Assembly: GCA_937864535.1 (NCBI GenBank)
Contig: CALMJS010000035.1
Location: 18,444 to 82,443, forward strand
Direction of reading: 5' to 3'
Origin: an uncultured Paracoccaceae bacterium
GTDB taxonomy: Bacteria > Pseudomonadota > Alphaproteobacteria > Rhodobacterales > Rhodobacteraceae
DNA: 64,000 nt
In this document: piece by piece, positions 51,512 to 61,080 of the stretch
Numbering within the stretch: position 1 is the first letter of the stretch
How the letters are laid out: each line of letters starts with the position of its first letter
Program-made: the position numbers and the translations under genes
Notes under the pieces: generated by a model
Told to the model about the DNA's origin: nothing
Databases searched by the model: none
Seen by the model: the letters and a program-made list of their open reading frames with translations, nothing else

Positions 51512-52050
51512 GCCGAGGTCCAAACCTCTTCCGCTTTGATCACCACCATTGCCGCCGCGCGGGCGTCTTCGCCCGCGTCGTGGTGTCTGAACGACAGGCC
51601 AAGCGCCTCCTTGAGCGAAGCAAGACCATGTCCGCCATATCCGCGCAACTCTGGCCAGGCCCGGCGGGCCACCTGAACGCTATCGGCCCAGCTCCAGTCG
51701 GGCATGTCGATGCCGTAGAGCGTGCAGCCCGCTTGGATCGCACTGCGGTCAAAGCCGGAATGTTGATAGATGATCCGGTTTTCAAGCTGTTGACCCAATA
51801 GGCCTAACACCTCGGGCAGACGCGGCGCCTGATGGACCATCGACTGTGTGATTCCGAGGATACGAGTGCAGGACCAGTCAGTCGTTTGCGGGTCAACATA
51901 GGTGACCCATGTTTCGATGGACCGATCGGCCCGCACGCCGGCCACGCCTATCTGGCAAATGCTGGCGCGCGCCGAATTGGCGGTCTCCACATCCAGGGCA
52001 AAGAAATCAAAGGGTCCGACGGGAAACTGCGGGAGATTTTTCTGGGTCAT
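51484..52050 (-). CDS. 3'-5' exonuclease, DnaQ-like (DEDD superfamily)
   Basis: A 188-residue nuclease. Exo I is FFALDVETAN (Asp and Glu metal ligands), Exo II lies in ENRIIYQHSGFDRSAI, and Exo III is HHDAGEDARAAA. It resembles stand-alone epsilon-like proofreading/RNase T-type exonucleases rather than a polymerase subunit with extra domains. The ATG at 52050 is used; the frame is open for 21 codons upstream without a better site. It lies 110 bases from tRNA-Gln, which is on the same strand. Confidence 0.85.
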   Translation of the reverse strand: MTQKNLPQFPVGPFDFFALDVETANSARASICQIGVAGVRADRSIETWVTYVDPQTTDWSCTRILGITQSMVHQAPRLPEVLGLLGQQLENRIIYQHSGFDRSAIQAGCTLYGIDMPDWSWADSVQVARRAWPELRGYGGHGLASLKEALGLSFRHHDAGEDARAAAMVVIKAEEVWTSAQPLPHRKV

Positions 52051-52160
52051 GCGGGTTTTTGGTCCGGAACAGCGGTTTTGTCCATGACCCGTTCGCCGAC
52101 AGCCCGAGGGCATAACGCGATGTCACCAAGATGTTGGCGAATTTCAGTTTCTAGGGAAAC

Positions 52161-52235
52161 TGGCTGGGGCGGTAGGATTCGAACCTACGGTGCGCGGTAC
52201 CAAAAACCGGTGCCTTACCACTTGGCTACGCCCCA
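52161..52235 (-). tRNA. tRNA-Gln (anticodon TTG)
   Basis: The minus strand folds as a full tRNA: acceptor stem TGGGGCG/CGCCCCA, D arm GCC/GGC, anticodon loop TTTTGGT giving anticodon TTG, T loop TTCGAAT, discriminator G and an encoded CCA (52161-52163). The first anticodon-stem pair (27-43) is C opposite C in this reading, a mismatch; the rest pairs well. Confidence 0.93.
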
Positions 52236-52339
52236 GCAGCGAAGCGGGGTTTAACCGCACATCGCGAGGGGTTCAAGCCCGATTTGCACAAAAACCTACC
52301 TTTTTTGTGAAAGTCGGAAAAAACCCGCAGAAAATGAGT

Positions 52340-52362
52340 AAGCCTCGGAAAATCCGAGGCTT
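52340..52362 (-). terminator. Terminator of the second KpsE-like gene
   Basis: AAGCCTCGGA (52340-52349) and TCCGAGGCTT (52353-52362) form a perfect 10-bp stem with loop AAA, just after the minus-strand stop at 52370. The T run is weak (TTACTCATTTT). Confidence 0.75.
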
Positions 52363-52369
52363 TCAGTCG

Positions 52370-54004
52370 TTAGGCGGTCACCTGTTCGCGGAGAATCGAG
52401 GCCGTGAGCGAGAGCATCAGGTAGATGCCCGCAAAAATCAGCATCGAAACCAAGGTGTTTTCAAAGGCCCGTGGATAGGTCGGATCGTCCGGTGCAATCG
52501 GCGCAACCGAGAGCGACAGATAGCGCACCTGTCGATTGGCCTCGAGCCGGGCGGTTTCCCGCATTGTCAGCGCCTGTTGGACCAGTCCGATCTGGAACTG
52601 ATAGTTTTCCTCGGCCGCACGCAGTTCGGTCGTTTTGGCCGCCAGTGATTCTCCGGCCTCGCCCTGTGTCGTCAATTGCGCCCGGAGTTCGTCGATCGAC
52701 TGGTCGAGGCTGGCGATTTCGGTTTGCACGGCATTGACGCGAGCCTGACTGGGGCGCGCAACGCTCTGTAACGACGCCAGCTCGAGGATTTTGTCCTGAC
52801 GGCGGGTTTCAAGCTGCCCAACCTGCTGGAGAACCAGTTGCACTTCGCTATCGGGGGATAGGACCTGCAATTCCGTTTGAATTTGCAGCAGAGTGTTCAG
52901 CGCCGCCTGGCGGTCGGCCTCTGCCTTGTCAAAGCTGTCGTCCGCGCCCTGCATCTGGTCTGCCCGCATGCGCTGGGTCATTTGGTCGACCTGCTCTTCG
53001 GCATAGGAAATCAGCGCCTCGGAGAACCGTTGGCTGGTGGCCGAATCCGCGGCGATCACCTCCATCCTCAGGATACCTTCGGTCGGGTCGTAGCCGATTT
53101 TGACGTGTTTCTCGTAGACCTTGAACGCCGCCTCGTTGCTGGCGTCGGCGGGCAGTCGTTGAATGGGGTCAATCGTCTCTTGGCTAAAGTGCGCCTTGAA
53201 ACCCTCTTCTTCGTCCAGACGGATCATCGCGGCGCGCGACGTCAGATAATACTGCACGGCAATGGCATCGGCCTGCGTGGCGAGCGACGTGCCCGTGAAC
53301 AAACCGGCCAACCCTGCGGCGCCTTGCGACTCGGCCTTTTGAATGACGAATTCCGATTTGGTCGCATACATGGGCGTCGCGTAGACGTAATAATAGAGGC
53401 CCATCATCAGCGTGGGGAGCAGGACGAAAACAGCCAGCCGCGAAAACAGGCTGACCAGTTTGCGCCGCCGACGTCGGACGATATCACGCTGGATTTGCAG
53501 GATTTCGCTGGCACGACGTTGAGACGCGGCCTGCGGCGAGGGCGGCAAGGGCGTGGTCAATTCCCGGCCCTGCTGTTGTATGGCCTGCGGTAGCTGGATG
53601 CGCGGCTGCGCACCGTCACCGATCACGGCAGGCGGCTTTCCAGCCGCGTCTCCCGTTCCTGAATTGACCAGCTCCAGAATGCCGGTGCGTTCGAACGGAT
53701 CAATGCCACGGTCCCGCAGTTGCCGCACTGCATCGAAATCCGATGTCACGGCCAGCCCGTGCTTCTGCGCGACACGGCGCGCCATACGCAGTTGCCGACC
53801 CGTTAGACCCTCTTGCCGGATGGCATCGATGGTGTTTTCTGCGACGACGGTTTGCGGACTATCGACATGGCCGGTCGCAGCGACCGTCGGCGCGGTGTCC
53901 GCCGCCACCTCATTCTCGACCGCGGCCGGTGTACCTGCATCCTCGGGCGTGACCACCGTAGGGCGGCCGATCCGGTATTTCCTAACCTTTGGTTTGGTAG
54001 TCAT
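52370..54004 (-). CDS. Capsule export inner-membrane protein (KpsE-like), copy 2
   Basis: A 544-residue co-polymerase-type protein. It has a long cytoplasmic N terminus (about 1-180) rich in Pro and Gln, a transmembrane segment near residues 188-210 (LFSRLAVFVLLPTLMMGLYY), a long coiled-coil periplasmic region (about 330-500) and a C-terminal transmembrane segment (LVSMLIFAGIYLMLSLTASI). It resembles KpsE and RkpR proteins. The ATG at 54004 lies inside the end of the ATPase gene (23-base overlap), so the two are translationally coupled. It is only distantly similar to the copy at 37097, which is not a recent duplicate. Confidence 0.85.
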   Translation of the reverse strand: MTTKPKVRKYRIGRPTVVTPEDAGTPAAVENEVAADTAPTVAATGHVDSPQTVVAENTIDAIRQEGLTGRQLRMARRVAQKHGLAVTSDFDAVRQLRDRGIDPFERTGILELVNSGTGDAAGKPPAVIGDGAQPRIQLPQAIQQQGRELTTPLPPSPQAASQRRASEILQIQRDIVRRRRRKLVSLFSRLAVFVLLPTLMMGLYYYVYATPMYATKSEFVIQKAESQGAAGLAGLFTGTSLATQADAIAVQYYLTSRAAMIRLDEEEGFKAHFSQETIDPIQRLPADASNEAAFKVYEKHVKIGYDPTEGILRMEVIAADSATSQRFSEALISYAEEQVDQMTQRMRADQMQGADDSFDKAEADRQAALNTLLQIQTELQVLSPDSEVQLVLQQVGQLETRRQDKILELASLQSVARPSQARVNAVQTEIASLDQSIDELRAQLTTQGEAGESLAAKTTELRAAEENYQFQIGLVQQALTMRETARLEANRQVRYLSLSVAPIAPDDPTYPRAFENTLVSMLIFAGIYLMLSLTASILREQVTA

Positions 54005-54641
54005 ACAGCTGCTTGGCCTCTTCCAGTGTGTCGAACATATAAAGCTGGCCATTCATCAATACACCAGCGGACTTAGCAAATCGTTCCAAAATCGCCGGTT
54101 GGTGAGAGACGATGACCACGGTCGTTGTTTCCAGCCGTTCGCGCAGGATTTCACCTGCCTTGCGGTTAAATTCCGAGTCGGTGGTTTGCGGCATGCCTTC
54201 GTCGATCAGATACATGTCGAAATCCAACGCCAGCAACAGCGCAAACGACAGACGCGACCGCATCCCCTGACTGTACGTGCCGACAGGCATGTCAAAATAT
54301 TCGCCGATATCACACAGCCAGCGGCAGAACGCCTCGATATAGTCGGGGTCCAGACCGTAGAGCCGCGCGATATAGCGGGCGTTTTCGCGGCCTGTGTGTT
54401 TGGTGACCAAGCCACCCATGAACCCCAGAGGGAACGAAATCCGACAACCGCGCCGAATTTCGCCTTCATCGGGTTTTTCCAACCCGGCCATCATATTGAT
54501 CAGTGTGGTTTTGCCCGTCCCGTTCGGGGCAAGGATGCCGACAGAATGTCCCAAATCGACGCGGAAAGAGGCGCGATCAAGGATCACCTTGCGCTGTTTC
54601 CCTGTCCAAAAGGATTTGCTGACGTTGTCAAATTCTAGCAT
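53982..54641 (-). CDS. Polysaccharide ABC transporter ATP-binding protein (KpsT-like), copy 2
   Basis: A 219-residue ATPase subunit: Walker A APNGTGKTT at residues 39-47, signature YSQGMRSRLSFAL near residue 130, Walker B MYLIDEGMP. It is a KpsT-type exporter ATPase, forming an operon with the second KpsE-like gene. No permease accompanies it, so it may share the permease at 48488 or one outside the window. The start ATG at 54641 is the only suitable one. Confidence 0.87.
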   Translation of the reverse strand: MLEFDNVSKSFWTGKQRKVILDRASFRVDLGHSVGILAPNGTGKTTLINMMAGLEKPDEGEIRRGCRISFPLGFMGGLVTKHTGRENARYIARLYGLDPDYIEAFCRWLCDIGEYFDMPVGTYSQGMRSRLSFALLLALDFDMYLIDEGMPQTTDSEFNRKAGEILRERLETTTVVIVSHQPAILERFAKSAGVLMNGQLYMFDTLEEAKQLYDYQTKG

Positions 54642-54753
54642 TGCGATCCGCTTTGCTCTGCTGAGGCCTGCCTAACAGACCAGTCTTACGAACCGATTAC
54701 CGGCATTATCAGGGACCACTATGGCGGATCTATGGCGCGGACCATGAAAAAAT

Positions 54754-54783
54754 CGCCCGCCGGAAAACGTGATCCGGCGGGCG
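54754..54783 (-). terminator. Terminator of nhaA
   Basis: CGCCCGCCGGA (54754-54764) and TCCGGCGGGCG (54773-54783) form a perfect 11-bp stem with an 8-base loop; on the minus strand it is followed by ATTTTTTC. It lies seven bases after the nhaA stop. Confidence 0.9.
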
Positions 54784-54789
54784 GGATGG

Positions 54790-56052
54790 TTAGTTGTGTA
54801 CTTTGACCACGCGGAACACCTTGCCAGCGATCAAGGAAATGATCGCGGCAAAGAACGAGAACAGCGCGCCCATTTTCGCTGCATCCAGCACTTCGGGGGC
54901 AGCGTTTTTGAAGGCGACCGATGCCACGAATAGCGCAACGGTAAAGCCGATGGCCGCGACACAGCCCACGACGATCAGGTCAACGGTCCGCATACCGTCA
55001 GGCAGGCCAAGCTTGAGCGGTTTTGCCGCGATCCAGCCCATGATCAGAATGCCAACAGGCTTGCCGATCAACAGACCCGCCAACACCAGCCATGTCGGCG
55101 TCCCGATCGAGTTGAACTCGACGCCGGCATTGAGCAGCCCAAAGAAGAACAGAACCACTTCGACCGGACGCTTGAGTGCATGTTCAATCACGTTCAGCAG
55201 GTCGTGCAGATGCTCTTCGGCCTCGGCAAAGATGCCAAAGGCACGGTCGGCGTGCGGAATGGTCGGAACGATCGGCAACAGGCCAAGCGCCGGGTGGATG
55301 CCCGATTCCTGAAACCCGTACCAGCTGATCGCGCCAGCAATCGCGTAGGGCCAGAAGGACAGTTTCTTGCGGACCCAAGTCGAAACGGGACGCAGTTGGT
55401 TTCCGCGATCCAGATGCCGCGGCAGCCAGTTCGCCAGAACGAACACGCCCAGAGCCGCGCCGAACGACAGGATCAGCCATTCGGGGGCCAAGGCACCCGA
55501 CGGATAGAAAATGGCAAGGATCAGCAGGCCAACGGCATCGTCGGCAATCGCCAGCAGCAGCAGGAAGCGGACCGCCGGGTGACCTGCGCCAAACACCATG
55601 CGGCCAACCAGATAGGAAAACGCGATGTCCGTCGCCGTCGGAACGGCCCAACCATTGCTGAGGGCGCTAAAGGTTTCTGACCCGAGTGCCGCCGCAATGC
55701 CCAGATAGACCAACACCGGCCCCACGACACCGCCGGCGGTGGCGATCAGCGGCGTCGCAGCCTTTTTGCCGCGCAGCGAACCGGATTCCAGAATGATGGC
55801 TTCCCAGACTTCCTTGGCCGCGATGGCAAAGAACATCGCCATGAGCACATCGTTGATCAGATAGTGCAGCGTCAGCGTCCGGTAGGCGTGTTCGCCTTCG
55901 TGCAGATGACCTATAAAGAAATGGTCGATCAGCGGGTAGTCAACGAAATGATGGTATGAGTCGGGGTTCGTATTTGCCCAAACGAGCGCAAGCAAGGCGC
56001 CCCCGATAAGCAGAAGCGAATACTCCGACACGAAGTTCCAGACGCGATACAT
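54790..56052 (-). CDS. nhaA: Na+/H+ antiporter NhaA
   Basis: A 420-residue inner-membrane antiporter that exchanges sodium for protons. About 12 hydrophobic segments are visible. The ion-binding aspartates are present: Asp142 in AVPTATDIAFS and Asp171-Asp172 in LAIADDAVGLL, matching E. coli Asp133, Asp163 and Asp164. The ATG at 56052 has GAGGAGGGC before it; the frame is open upstream but unsupported. Stand-alone gene with its own terminator, in keeping with a saline habitat. Confidence 0.94.
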   Translation of the reverse strand: MYRVWNFVSEYSLLLIGGALLALVWANTNPDSYHHFVDYPLIDHFFIGHLHEGEHAYRTLTLHYLINDVLMAMFFAIAAKEVWEAIILESGSLRGKKAATPLIATAGGVVGPVLVYLGIAAALGSETFSALSNGWAVPTATDIAFSYLVGRMVFGAGHPAVRFLLLLAIADDAVGLLILAIFYPSGALAPEWLILSFGAALGVFVLANWLPRHLDRGNQLRPVSTWVRKKLSFWPYAIAGAISWYGFQESGIHPALGLLPIVPTIPHADRAFGIFAEAEEHLHDLLNVIEHALKRPVEVVLFFFGLLNAGVEFNSIGTPTWLVLAGLLIGKPVGILIMGWIAAKPLKLGLPDGMRTVDLIVVGCVAAIGFTVALFVASVAFKNAAPEVLDAAKMGALFSFFAAIISLIAGKVFRVVKVHN

Positions 56053-56283
56053 GCAGCCCTCCTCGTTAGTGATGCTACGGCGATTAAAGGAAATGAACGG
56101 CAACCACAACGATATGGAGAGGGCCGATACTGCCTTTGCACCCAGCGTAGTACATATGCGCCACTAAAACGCGACAATTTCGGGCCAAGTGTCTGAAACC
56201 ATGGCCCCGAGACGCGGATCACAGCCAAGCCTTGCCCATTTGGACCGGGAGGACTAGGGACAGGACATCAGCAGGAGCCGACG

Positions 56284-57069
56284 ATGACGACAGAGCTAGA
56301 CACCGCACATGCCGCGATGGACGCCAACCCCAGCGACGATGCCGCCCGCCTGCGGTTTTACGAACGGCTCGCGGATAGTGAATTGTTTTTGCTTTTGGCC
56401 AGCGAACCCGAGGGGGACGATGACATTACGCCCGAGGTGATCGAGGCTGACGATGTGCAATATGTGCTGGTTTTCGATCGCGAAGAACGTCTGGCCGAAT
56501 TCACTGAGCGACTGGCGTCCTATGCCGGGGTGTCCGGGCGCGGTCTGGCCCAGATGCTGGCTGGGCAGGGGATCGGAATGGCAGTGAACCTAGGTCAGCC
56601 CTCGTCGATCCTGATCCCGCCGACGGCGATTGATTGGCTGGTCGAAACACTGGCCAATAGCCCGCAACAGGAAATGGCACGGCCAGTCGAAATCACCGCG
56701 CCCAAGGGGCTACCGGAGCATCTGGTCACCGGTCTGGATCGCAAGTTGGCCACGGCGGCAGGCTTGGCGCAGTCCGCTGTTCTGGCCGGCGTGACCTATG
56801 ACACCGGTGCGCGCAGTCACATGCTGGCCTTTGTCGGTGCGGTCGAGGGCGCAGAGGAGGCCTTGGCGCGGGCGGTGGCAGAGGCGCTGACCTTTTCGGG
56901 CATTGATGCCGGAATGCTGGACGTGACCTTTGTGCCCAGCCAGAGCGATATTGCCGAGCGGTTTGCCCGCGTCGGTCTGGTATTTACCCTGCCCGAACCC
57001 CAGGCTGATCCGGCCCCGGCAGGCGCCAATCCGGGCATGGACCCGAACCGTCCGCCCAAGCTGCGCTAG
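56284..57069 (+). CDS. SseB-family protein
   Basis: A 261-residue protein with an N-terminal SseB-like domain (ERLADSELFLLLASEPEGDD, then VQYVLVFDREERLAEFTERL and LIPPTAIDWLVETL) and a second acidic domain in the C-terminal half, ending in a Pro-rich tail. SseB proteins have no firmly known biochemical role. The ATG at 56284 follows AGCAGGAGCCGACG. Its stop overlaps the converging ghrA gene by four bases. Confidence 0.78.
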   Translation: MTTELDTAHAAMDANPSDDAARLRFYERLADSELFLLLASEPEGDDDITPEVIEADDVQYVLVFDREERLAEFTERLASYAGVSGRGLAQMLAGQGIGMAVNLGQPSSILIPPTAIDWLVETLANSPQQEMARPVEITAPKGLPEHLVTGLDRKLATAAGLAQSAVLAGVTYDTGARSHMLAFVGAVEGAEEALARAVAEALTFSGIDAGMLDVTFVPSQSDIAERFARVGLVFTLPEPQADPAPAGANPGMDPNRPPKLR

Positions 57070-57995
57070 TATCCGCGTGTCCGGTCCACGAGGCCTGCAG
57101 GCGACACTCCACTCAGGACCTCTGACATGCTTTGTGCGATGGCCTGAACGGCGGTCGCGGGACGTGTGGCGCTGGCGATATGTGGTGTGACCGTCACGCG
57201 GGGATGATGCCAATAGGGATGATCCGGCGGCAGCGGTTCAGTCCGAAATACGTCGAGCGTCGCGTGCCCGATGTGACCTGATCCGAGAGCCGCCAGCAGC
57301 GCATCATCCTCGATCAGCGGCCCGCGACCGGGGTTGATGATCACCGCTCCCTTGGGCAGAGTTGCCAGCAGCGCGGCGTCGAGCAGATCGGTCGTTTCAG
57401 GCGTCAGTGGCAACAATAGCACCACGATTTCGGCGCTAGCCAATGCGGTGGGCAGCGTTGCCAGACCACTCAGGCAGGTGATGCCGTCAAGCTGTTTGGC
57501 CGTTCGCGACCAGCCTGTCACCGGGAAGCCCAAGGATGCCAAGGCCTGGGCACAGGCTGCCCCCAGCGCCCCGAGCCCCAGAACCGTCACCCGCCGCTCA
57601 GCGGCCAAGGGCGGGGCGACAGGGGACCAGATCCCGTCCTGACGGCAGATGTGGTCATCCATGCCCAGATGATGGCGCAATACATGTCCGGTAACCCATT
57701 CGACCATCCCTTGGGTCAGGCCGGGATCGATCAGGCGCACCAGTGGCTGGGTCAGCGTCTGATTGACGACGATCCTCTCCACCCCGGCCCAGAGGCTGAG
57801 GACGGCGCGGCACTGCCGATAAGGGCTAAAATCCCGCATCTGCGCATTGGGCGCATAGACGATGAATTCGACATCATGCGCTGTCAGGTCGCGGGTCAAT
57901 TCGATGTCCAGCCCCTTGGCCCTGCAGGCCTCGGGCAATCGCTGGTTATAGTCGTCCCATTGGCTATCGGGGGCGGAAAACAGGACCTGGATCAT
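57066..57995 (-). CDS. ghrA: Glyoxylate/hydroxypyruvate reductase A-like 2-hydroxyacid dehydrogenase
   Basis: A 309-residue D-isomer-specific 2-hydroxyacid dehydrogenase. The NAD(P) motif GLGALGAACAQAL, VVLLLPLTPETTDLL, GAVIINPGRGPLIEDD and PHIASATRPATAV place it in the GhrA subgroup, which reduces glyoxylate and hydroxypyruvate. Its ATG overlaps the rodA stop (ATGA), so it appears to be cotranscribed with the cell-elongation operon. A functional link with cell-wall synthesis is not established. Confidence 0.85.
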   Translation of the reverse strand: MIQVLFSAPDSQWDDYNQRLPEACRAKGLDIELTRDLTAHDVEFIVYAPNAQMRDFSPYRQCRAVLSLWAGVERIVVNQTLTQPLVRLIDPGLTQGMVEWVTGHVLRHHLGMDDHICRQDGIWSPVAPPLAAERRVTVLGLGALGAACAQALASLGFPVTGWSRTAKQLDGITCLSGLATLPTALASAEIVVLLLPLTPETTDLLDAALLATLPKGAVIINPGRGPLIEDDALLAALGSGHIGHATLDVFRTEPLPPDHPYWHHPRVTVTPHIASATRPATAVQAIAQSMSEVLSGVSPAGLVDRTRGY

Positions 57996-59134
57996 CAGCG
58001 GGGCCTATGAATGCTGGCGCTCTGGATCAATCCAAAGCCGACCATCAACACCATCATTGCCGATCCTCCATAGCTGACCAGAGGGAGCGGAACGCCAACC
58101 ACAGGGGCCAGCCCCATCACCATCGCCATGTTCACCGCAAAATACAAAAAGAACGTCATCGCGATTCCCAATACCAACAGCGAACTAAAGCGGTCCTTGG
58201 TCTGGAGAGCCGTGACGATGCAAAAGCCGATCAACGTCACATAGAGCAGCAGCAGCGTTGACGCCCCGACAAAGCCGAACTCTTCGGCCAATGTGGTAAA
58301 GATAAAGTCGGTGTGTTTTTCCGGCAGAAAGTTCAGGCGCGACTGCGTGCCCTGCATATATCCCCGCCCGAAAACGCCACCGGAACCGAGGGCGATTTTC
58401 GCCTGCGTGATGTGATAGCCCGCCCCCAAAGGGTCGTTGGCCGGGTCGAGAAACGTATCGATGCGGCGGTACTGATAGTCCTGTAACAGTTGGAACGAGG
58501 TGCCGCGCGTTTTGAACACCGCGACTACCAGCCCGACGCCAGCGCTGATCAGGGTTGCAAAATACGCCCAGTGCACCCCCGCCAAAAAGATGATCGTCCC
58601 GCCCCCCATCGCGAGCAAAAGGGCGGTGCCTAGGTCAGGCTGTTTCAGGACGAGCGCAGTCGGGACCAGTACCACCGCCGCGGGGATTGCCACCCAGAGC
58701 GGATGGGACCGCTTGTTCAGCGGCAGCCAGTCGTAATAGGCGGCCAGAAACATCACCAACGTGATCTTGGCCAGTTCGGACGGCTGTAGCAGCATGAAAC
58801 CGAGGTCGATCCAGCGCTGGGCCCCCATGCGCACCTCGCCGAACAATTCGACCGCGATCAGCAGGATCAGTGACACCAGATAGCCCAGGGCCGCGATATT
58901 GCGCCAAAACCAGATCGGGACCAGTCCGATGACCAGCATCACCGTCAGGCCCAAGGCAAATCGTTTCACTTGTGGCATCATCCACGGATCTACCGATCCC
59001 CCCGCCACCGAATACAGCTGCAAAAAGCCCGCGGAGGTGATTGCCACCAGCAGCAGGACGATAGCCCAGTTGACGTATAGAAGTTTACGAAATCCTGTAG
59101 GGACGGATTTGACGCCATAGCCCAGATAGCTCAT
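57995..59134 (-). CDS. rodA: RodA, cell-elongation peptidoglycan glycosyltransferase
   Basis: A 379-residue SEDS-family membrane protein with about 10 transmembrane segments. Hallmarks are YDWLPLNKRSHPLW, KQPDLGTALLL and the loop GSGGVFGRGYMQGTQSRLNF followed by PEKHTDFIF, which are conserved in RodA and FtsW. It polymerises glycan strands together with the transpeptidase MrdA. It starts three bases after the mrdA stop. Confidence 0.95.
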   Translation of the reverse strand: MSYLGYGVKSVPTGFRKLLYVNWAIVLLLVAITSAGFLQLYSVAGGSVDPWMMPQVKRFALGLTVMLVIGLVPIWFWRNIAALGYLVSLILLIAVELFGEVRMGAQRWIDLGFMLLQPSELAKITLVMFLAAYYDWLPLNKRSHPLWVAIPAAVVLVPTALVLKQPDLGTALLLAMGGGTIIFLAGVHWAYFATLISAGVGLVVAVFKTRGTSFQLLQDYQYRRIDTFLDPANDPLGAGYHITQAKIALGSGGVFGRGYMQGTQSRLNFLPEKHTDFIFTTLAEEFGFVGASTLLLLYVTLIGFCIVTALQTKDRFSSLLVLGIAMTFFLYFAVNMAMVMGLAPVVGVPLPLVSYGGSAMMVLMVGFGLIQSASIHRPR

Positions 59135-59136
59135 GC

Positions 59137-61080
59137 CTAGGCCCTATCGCTGAAGCGCACGGAACCTACGGGGACACGCTGTTCGATGCGTTGTTGTTGT
59201 TCAAGCACCTGATCGCGAACGCCGGAGGGGTAGGCCTCGATCGGCGGGGTGCCGTCGTATAGTGCCTGCAGGGCAATGTCGCGGGCAATCGGCGCCGCGG
59301 CAGAGGACCCGCCGCCGCCATGTTCCAAAACCACGGCGATCGCAATCCTGGGCGCATCGACCGGCGCAAAGCAGACAAACAGCGCGTGGTCGCGGCGTTC
59401 CCATGGCAGATCGGCGTTGCTGGTCACGCCGCGCGCGCGTTCCTCGGCGGTGATGCGGCGGACCTGACTGGTGCCGGTCTTGCCCGCCAACCGCATCTCG
59501 CTCTGGGCGATGCGAGCGGCATAGGCGGTGCCGCGCTGATTGTTCGATACGGCATCCATTGCGGCGCGAATCTGGCGCAGCGTGTTTTCGTTCACGCCAA
59601 GGCTTTGGTCGCTATTCGCGGGTTGTTCCACGCCGTCAATCGTGTGGATCAGCCGCGGCGTGATATTTCGTCCCGAAGCCAGTCGTGCCGCCATGATCGC
59701 CAATTGCAGCGGCGACGCGAGCACGTAGCCCTGACCGATCGAGGCGTTTACGGTATCGCCGATCCGCCACTCCTCGCCCCTGACTTCTTGCTTCCAGGCT
59801 TTATCGGGGGCCAGACCTTCGGCCACCGCCGAGAGCGGAAGATCGTGACGGACACCCAGCCCGAACCGCTTGGCCATGGCGGAAATTTTCTCGATCCCGA
59901 CCCGCTGGCCGACTTCATAGTAATAGCAGTCGCAGGAATATTTCAGGCTGTCATGCAGATTGACATTGCCATGGCCGGACGGTTTCCAGCAGTGGAATCT
60001 GGTGCCGGACACCTCGGTAAAGCCGCGACAGTAGATCGTTTCCTCGGGGTCGAGCACGCCATCTTCGATCGCGGCAAGCGCGGTAATCATCTTAAAGGTC
60101 GAGCCGGGCGGATAAGAGCCTTGCACGGCCTTTGCGGCGAGGGGACGATAGATATTCTCGTTCAGCTCGGTCCAGTTCTTGACCGAAATCCCGCGCACGA
60201 ACAGGTTGGGATCGAAGGACGGCGCCGAGACGACGGCCCGCAGATCGCCGCGTTCCAGATCGATCACCACCGCACCGGCGGATTCGCCGTCCAGGCGCGC
60301 CTCGATATAGGACTGGAGACCCGCATCGATGGTCAATTGCAGGTCTTTGCCGGGGGTGCCTTCTTGGCGGCTGAGTTCGCGCATCACCCGGCCATAGGCG
60401 TTGACCTCGACGTGGCGCGTGCCAGCGGACCCGCGCAGGGTCTGCTCCAGCTTGTTCTCGACGCCGGTTTTGCCGATCTGGAATTTCGGAATCTGCAGCA
60501 GCGGGTCCTGATCCTCGATCCGGCTGAGGTCATAGTCCGACACTGGCCCGACATAGCCAACCACATGCGCCAAATCCGCGCCCAGCGGGTAATACCGGCT
60601 CAGGCCGACCTCGGTCGTGATACCGGGCAGGGCGGGGGCGTTGATCGTGACGCGCGCGATGTCTTCCCAGCTCAGGCGATCCGCGATGGTGACCGGAACA
60701 AAGGCAGAGCGCGATCCGATTTCTTTGAGCGCCTGTGCCTTGTCCTCCGGGGTGAGGGATATCAACTGCGCCAGCCGTTCGAGCACCTCTTCGACGTCGC
60801 CAGCGTCCTCTCGGGTCATGATGATGCGATAGTTCTGTTCGTTGCCGGCCAGCAGCACCCCCTTGCGATCAAAGATCAGGCCGCGGGCTGGGGGCAAAAG
60901 GCTGATATTGATGCGGTTTTCATCGGCGAGCAGCCGGAACTGGTCCGCCTGCTCCAACTGCATGGACCGCATCCGGAGCAGCAAACCGCCGGAAATCGCC
61001 AGCTGAACACCGCCCACGACCAAGGTGCGGCGGCTCAACAGGCGCGAACTCTCTAGCGTATCTTTGGGCGCTCGTTTCAA
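59137..61080 (-). CDS. mrdA: Penicillin-binding protein 2 (MrdA), elongasome transpeptidase
   Basis: A 647-residue class B penicillin-binding protein. It has an N-terminal membrane anchor (about residues 20-38), a pedestal domain, and a transpeptidase domain with STFK at residues 327-330 (catalytic Ser327), the SCD motif in YSCDCYYYEVG and KTGTS near residue 535. It crosslinks peptidoglycan during cell elongation with RodA and MreBCD. The start is probably TTG at 61080, overlapping the mreD stop, with GAGGAAAA upstream; no ATG is available at the proper position. Confidence 0.94.
   Translation of the reverse strand: MKRAPKDTLESSRLLSRRTLVVGGVQLAISGGLLLRMRSMQLEQADQFRLLADENRINISLLPPARGLIFDRKGVLLAGNEQNYRIIMTREDAGDVEEVLERLAQLISLTPEDKAQALKEIGSRSAFVPVTIADRLSWEDIARVTINAPALPGITTEVGLSRYYPLGADLAHVVGYVGPVSDYDLSRIEDQDPLLQIPKFQIGKTGVENKLEQTLRGSAGTRHVEVNAYGRVMRELSRQEGTPGKDLQLTIDAGLQSYIEARLDGESAGAVVIDLERGDLRAVVSAPSFDPNLFVRGISVKNWTELNENIYRPLAAKAVQGSYPPGSTFKMITALAAIEDGVLDPEETIYCRGFTEVSGTRFHCWKPSGHGNVNLHDSLKYSCDCYYYEVGQRVGIEKISAMAKRFGLGVRHDLPLSAVAEGLAPDKAWKQEVRGEEWRIGDTVNASIGQGYVLASPLQLAIMAARLASGRNITPRLIHTIDGVEQPANSDQSLGVNENTLRQIRAAMDAVSNNQRGTAYAARIAQSEMRLAGKTGTSQVRRITAEERARGVTSNADLPWERRDHALFVCFAPVDAPRIAIAVVLEHGGGGSSAAAPIARDIALQALYDGTPPIEAYPSGVRDQVLEQQQRIEQRVPVGSVRFSDRA

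Noticed and set aside
50540..52050. Prophage remnant suggested by the DUF2793 gene and the exonuclease
   Set aside because: No integrase, attachment site, capsid or tail genes nearby; the tRNA-Gln is intact and not duplicated in the window.
59320..61056. Plus-strand open frame of 578 codons opposite mrdA
   Set aside because: Antisense shadow; mrdA has intact catalytic motifs.
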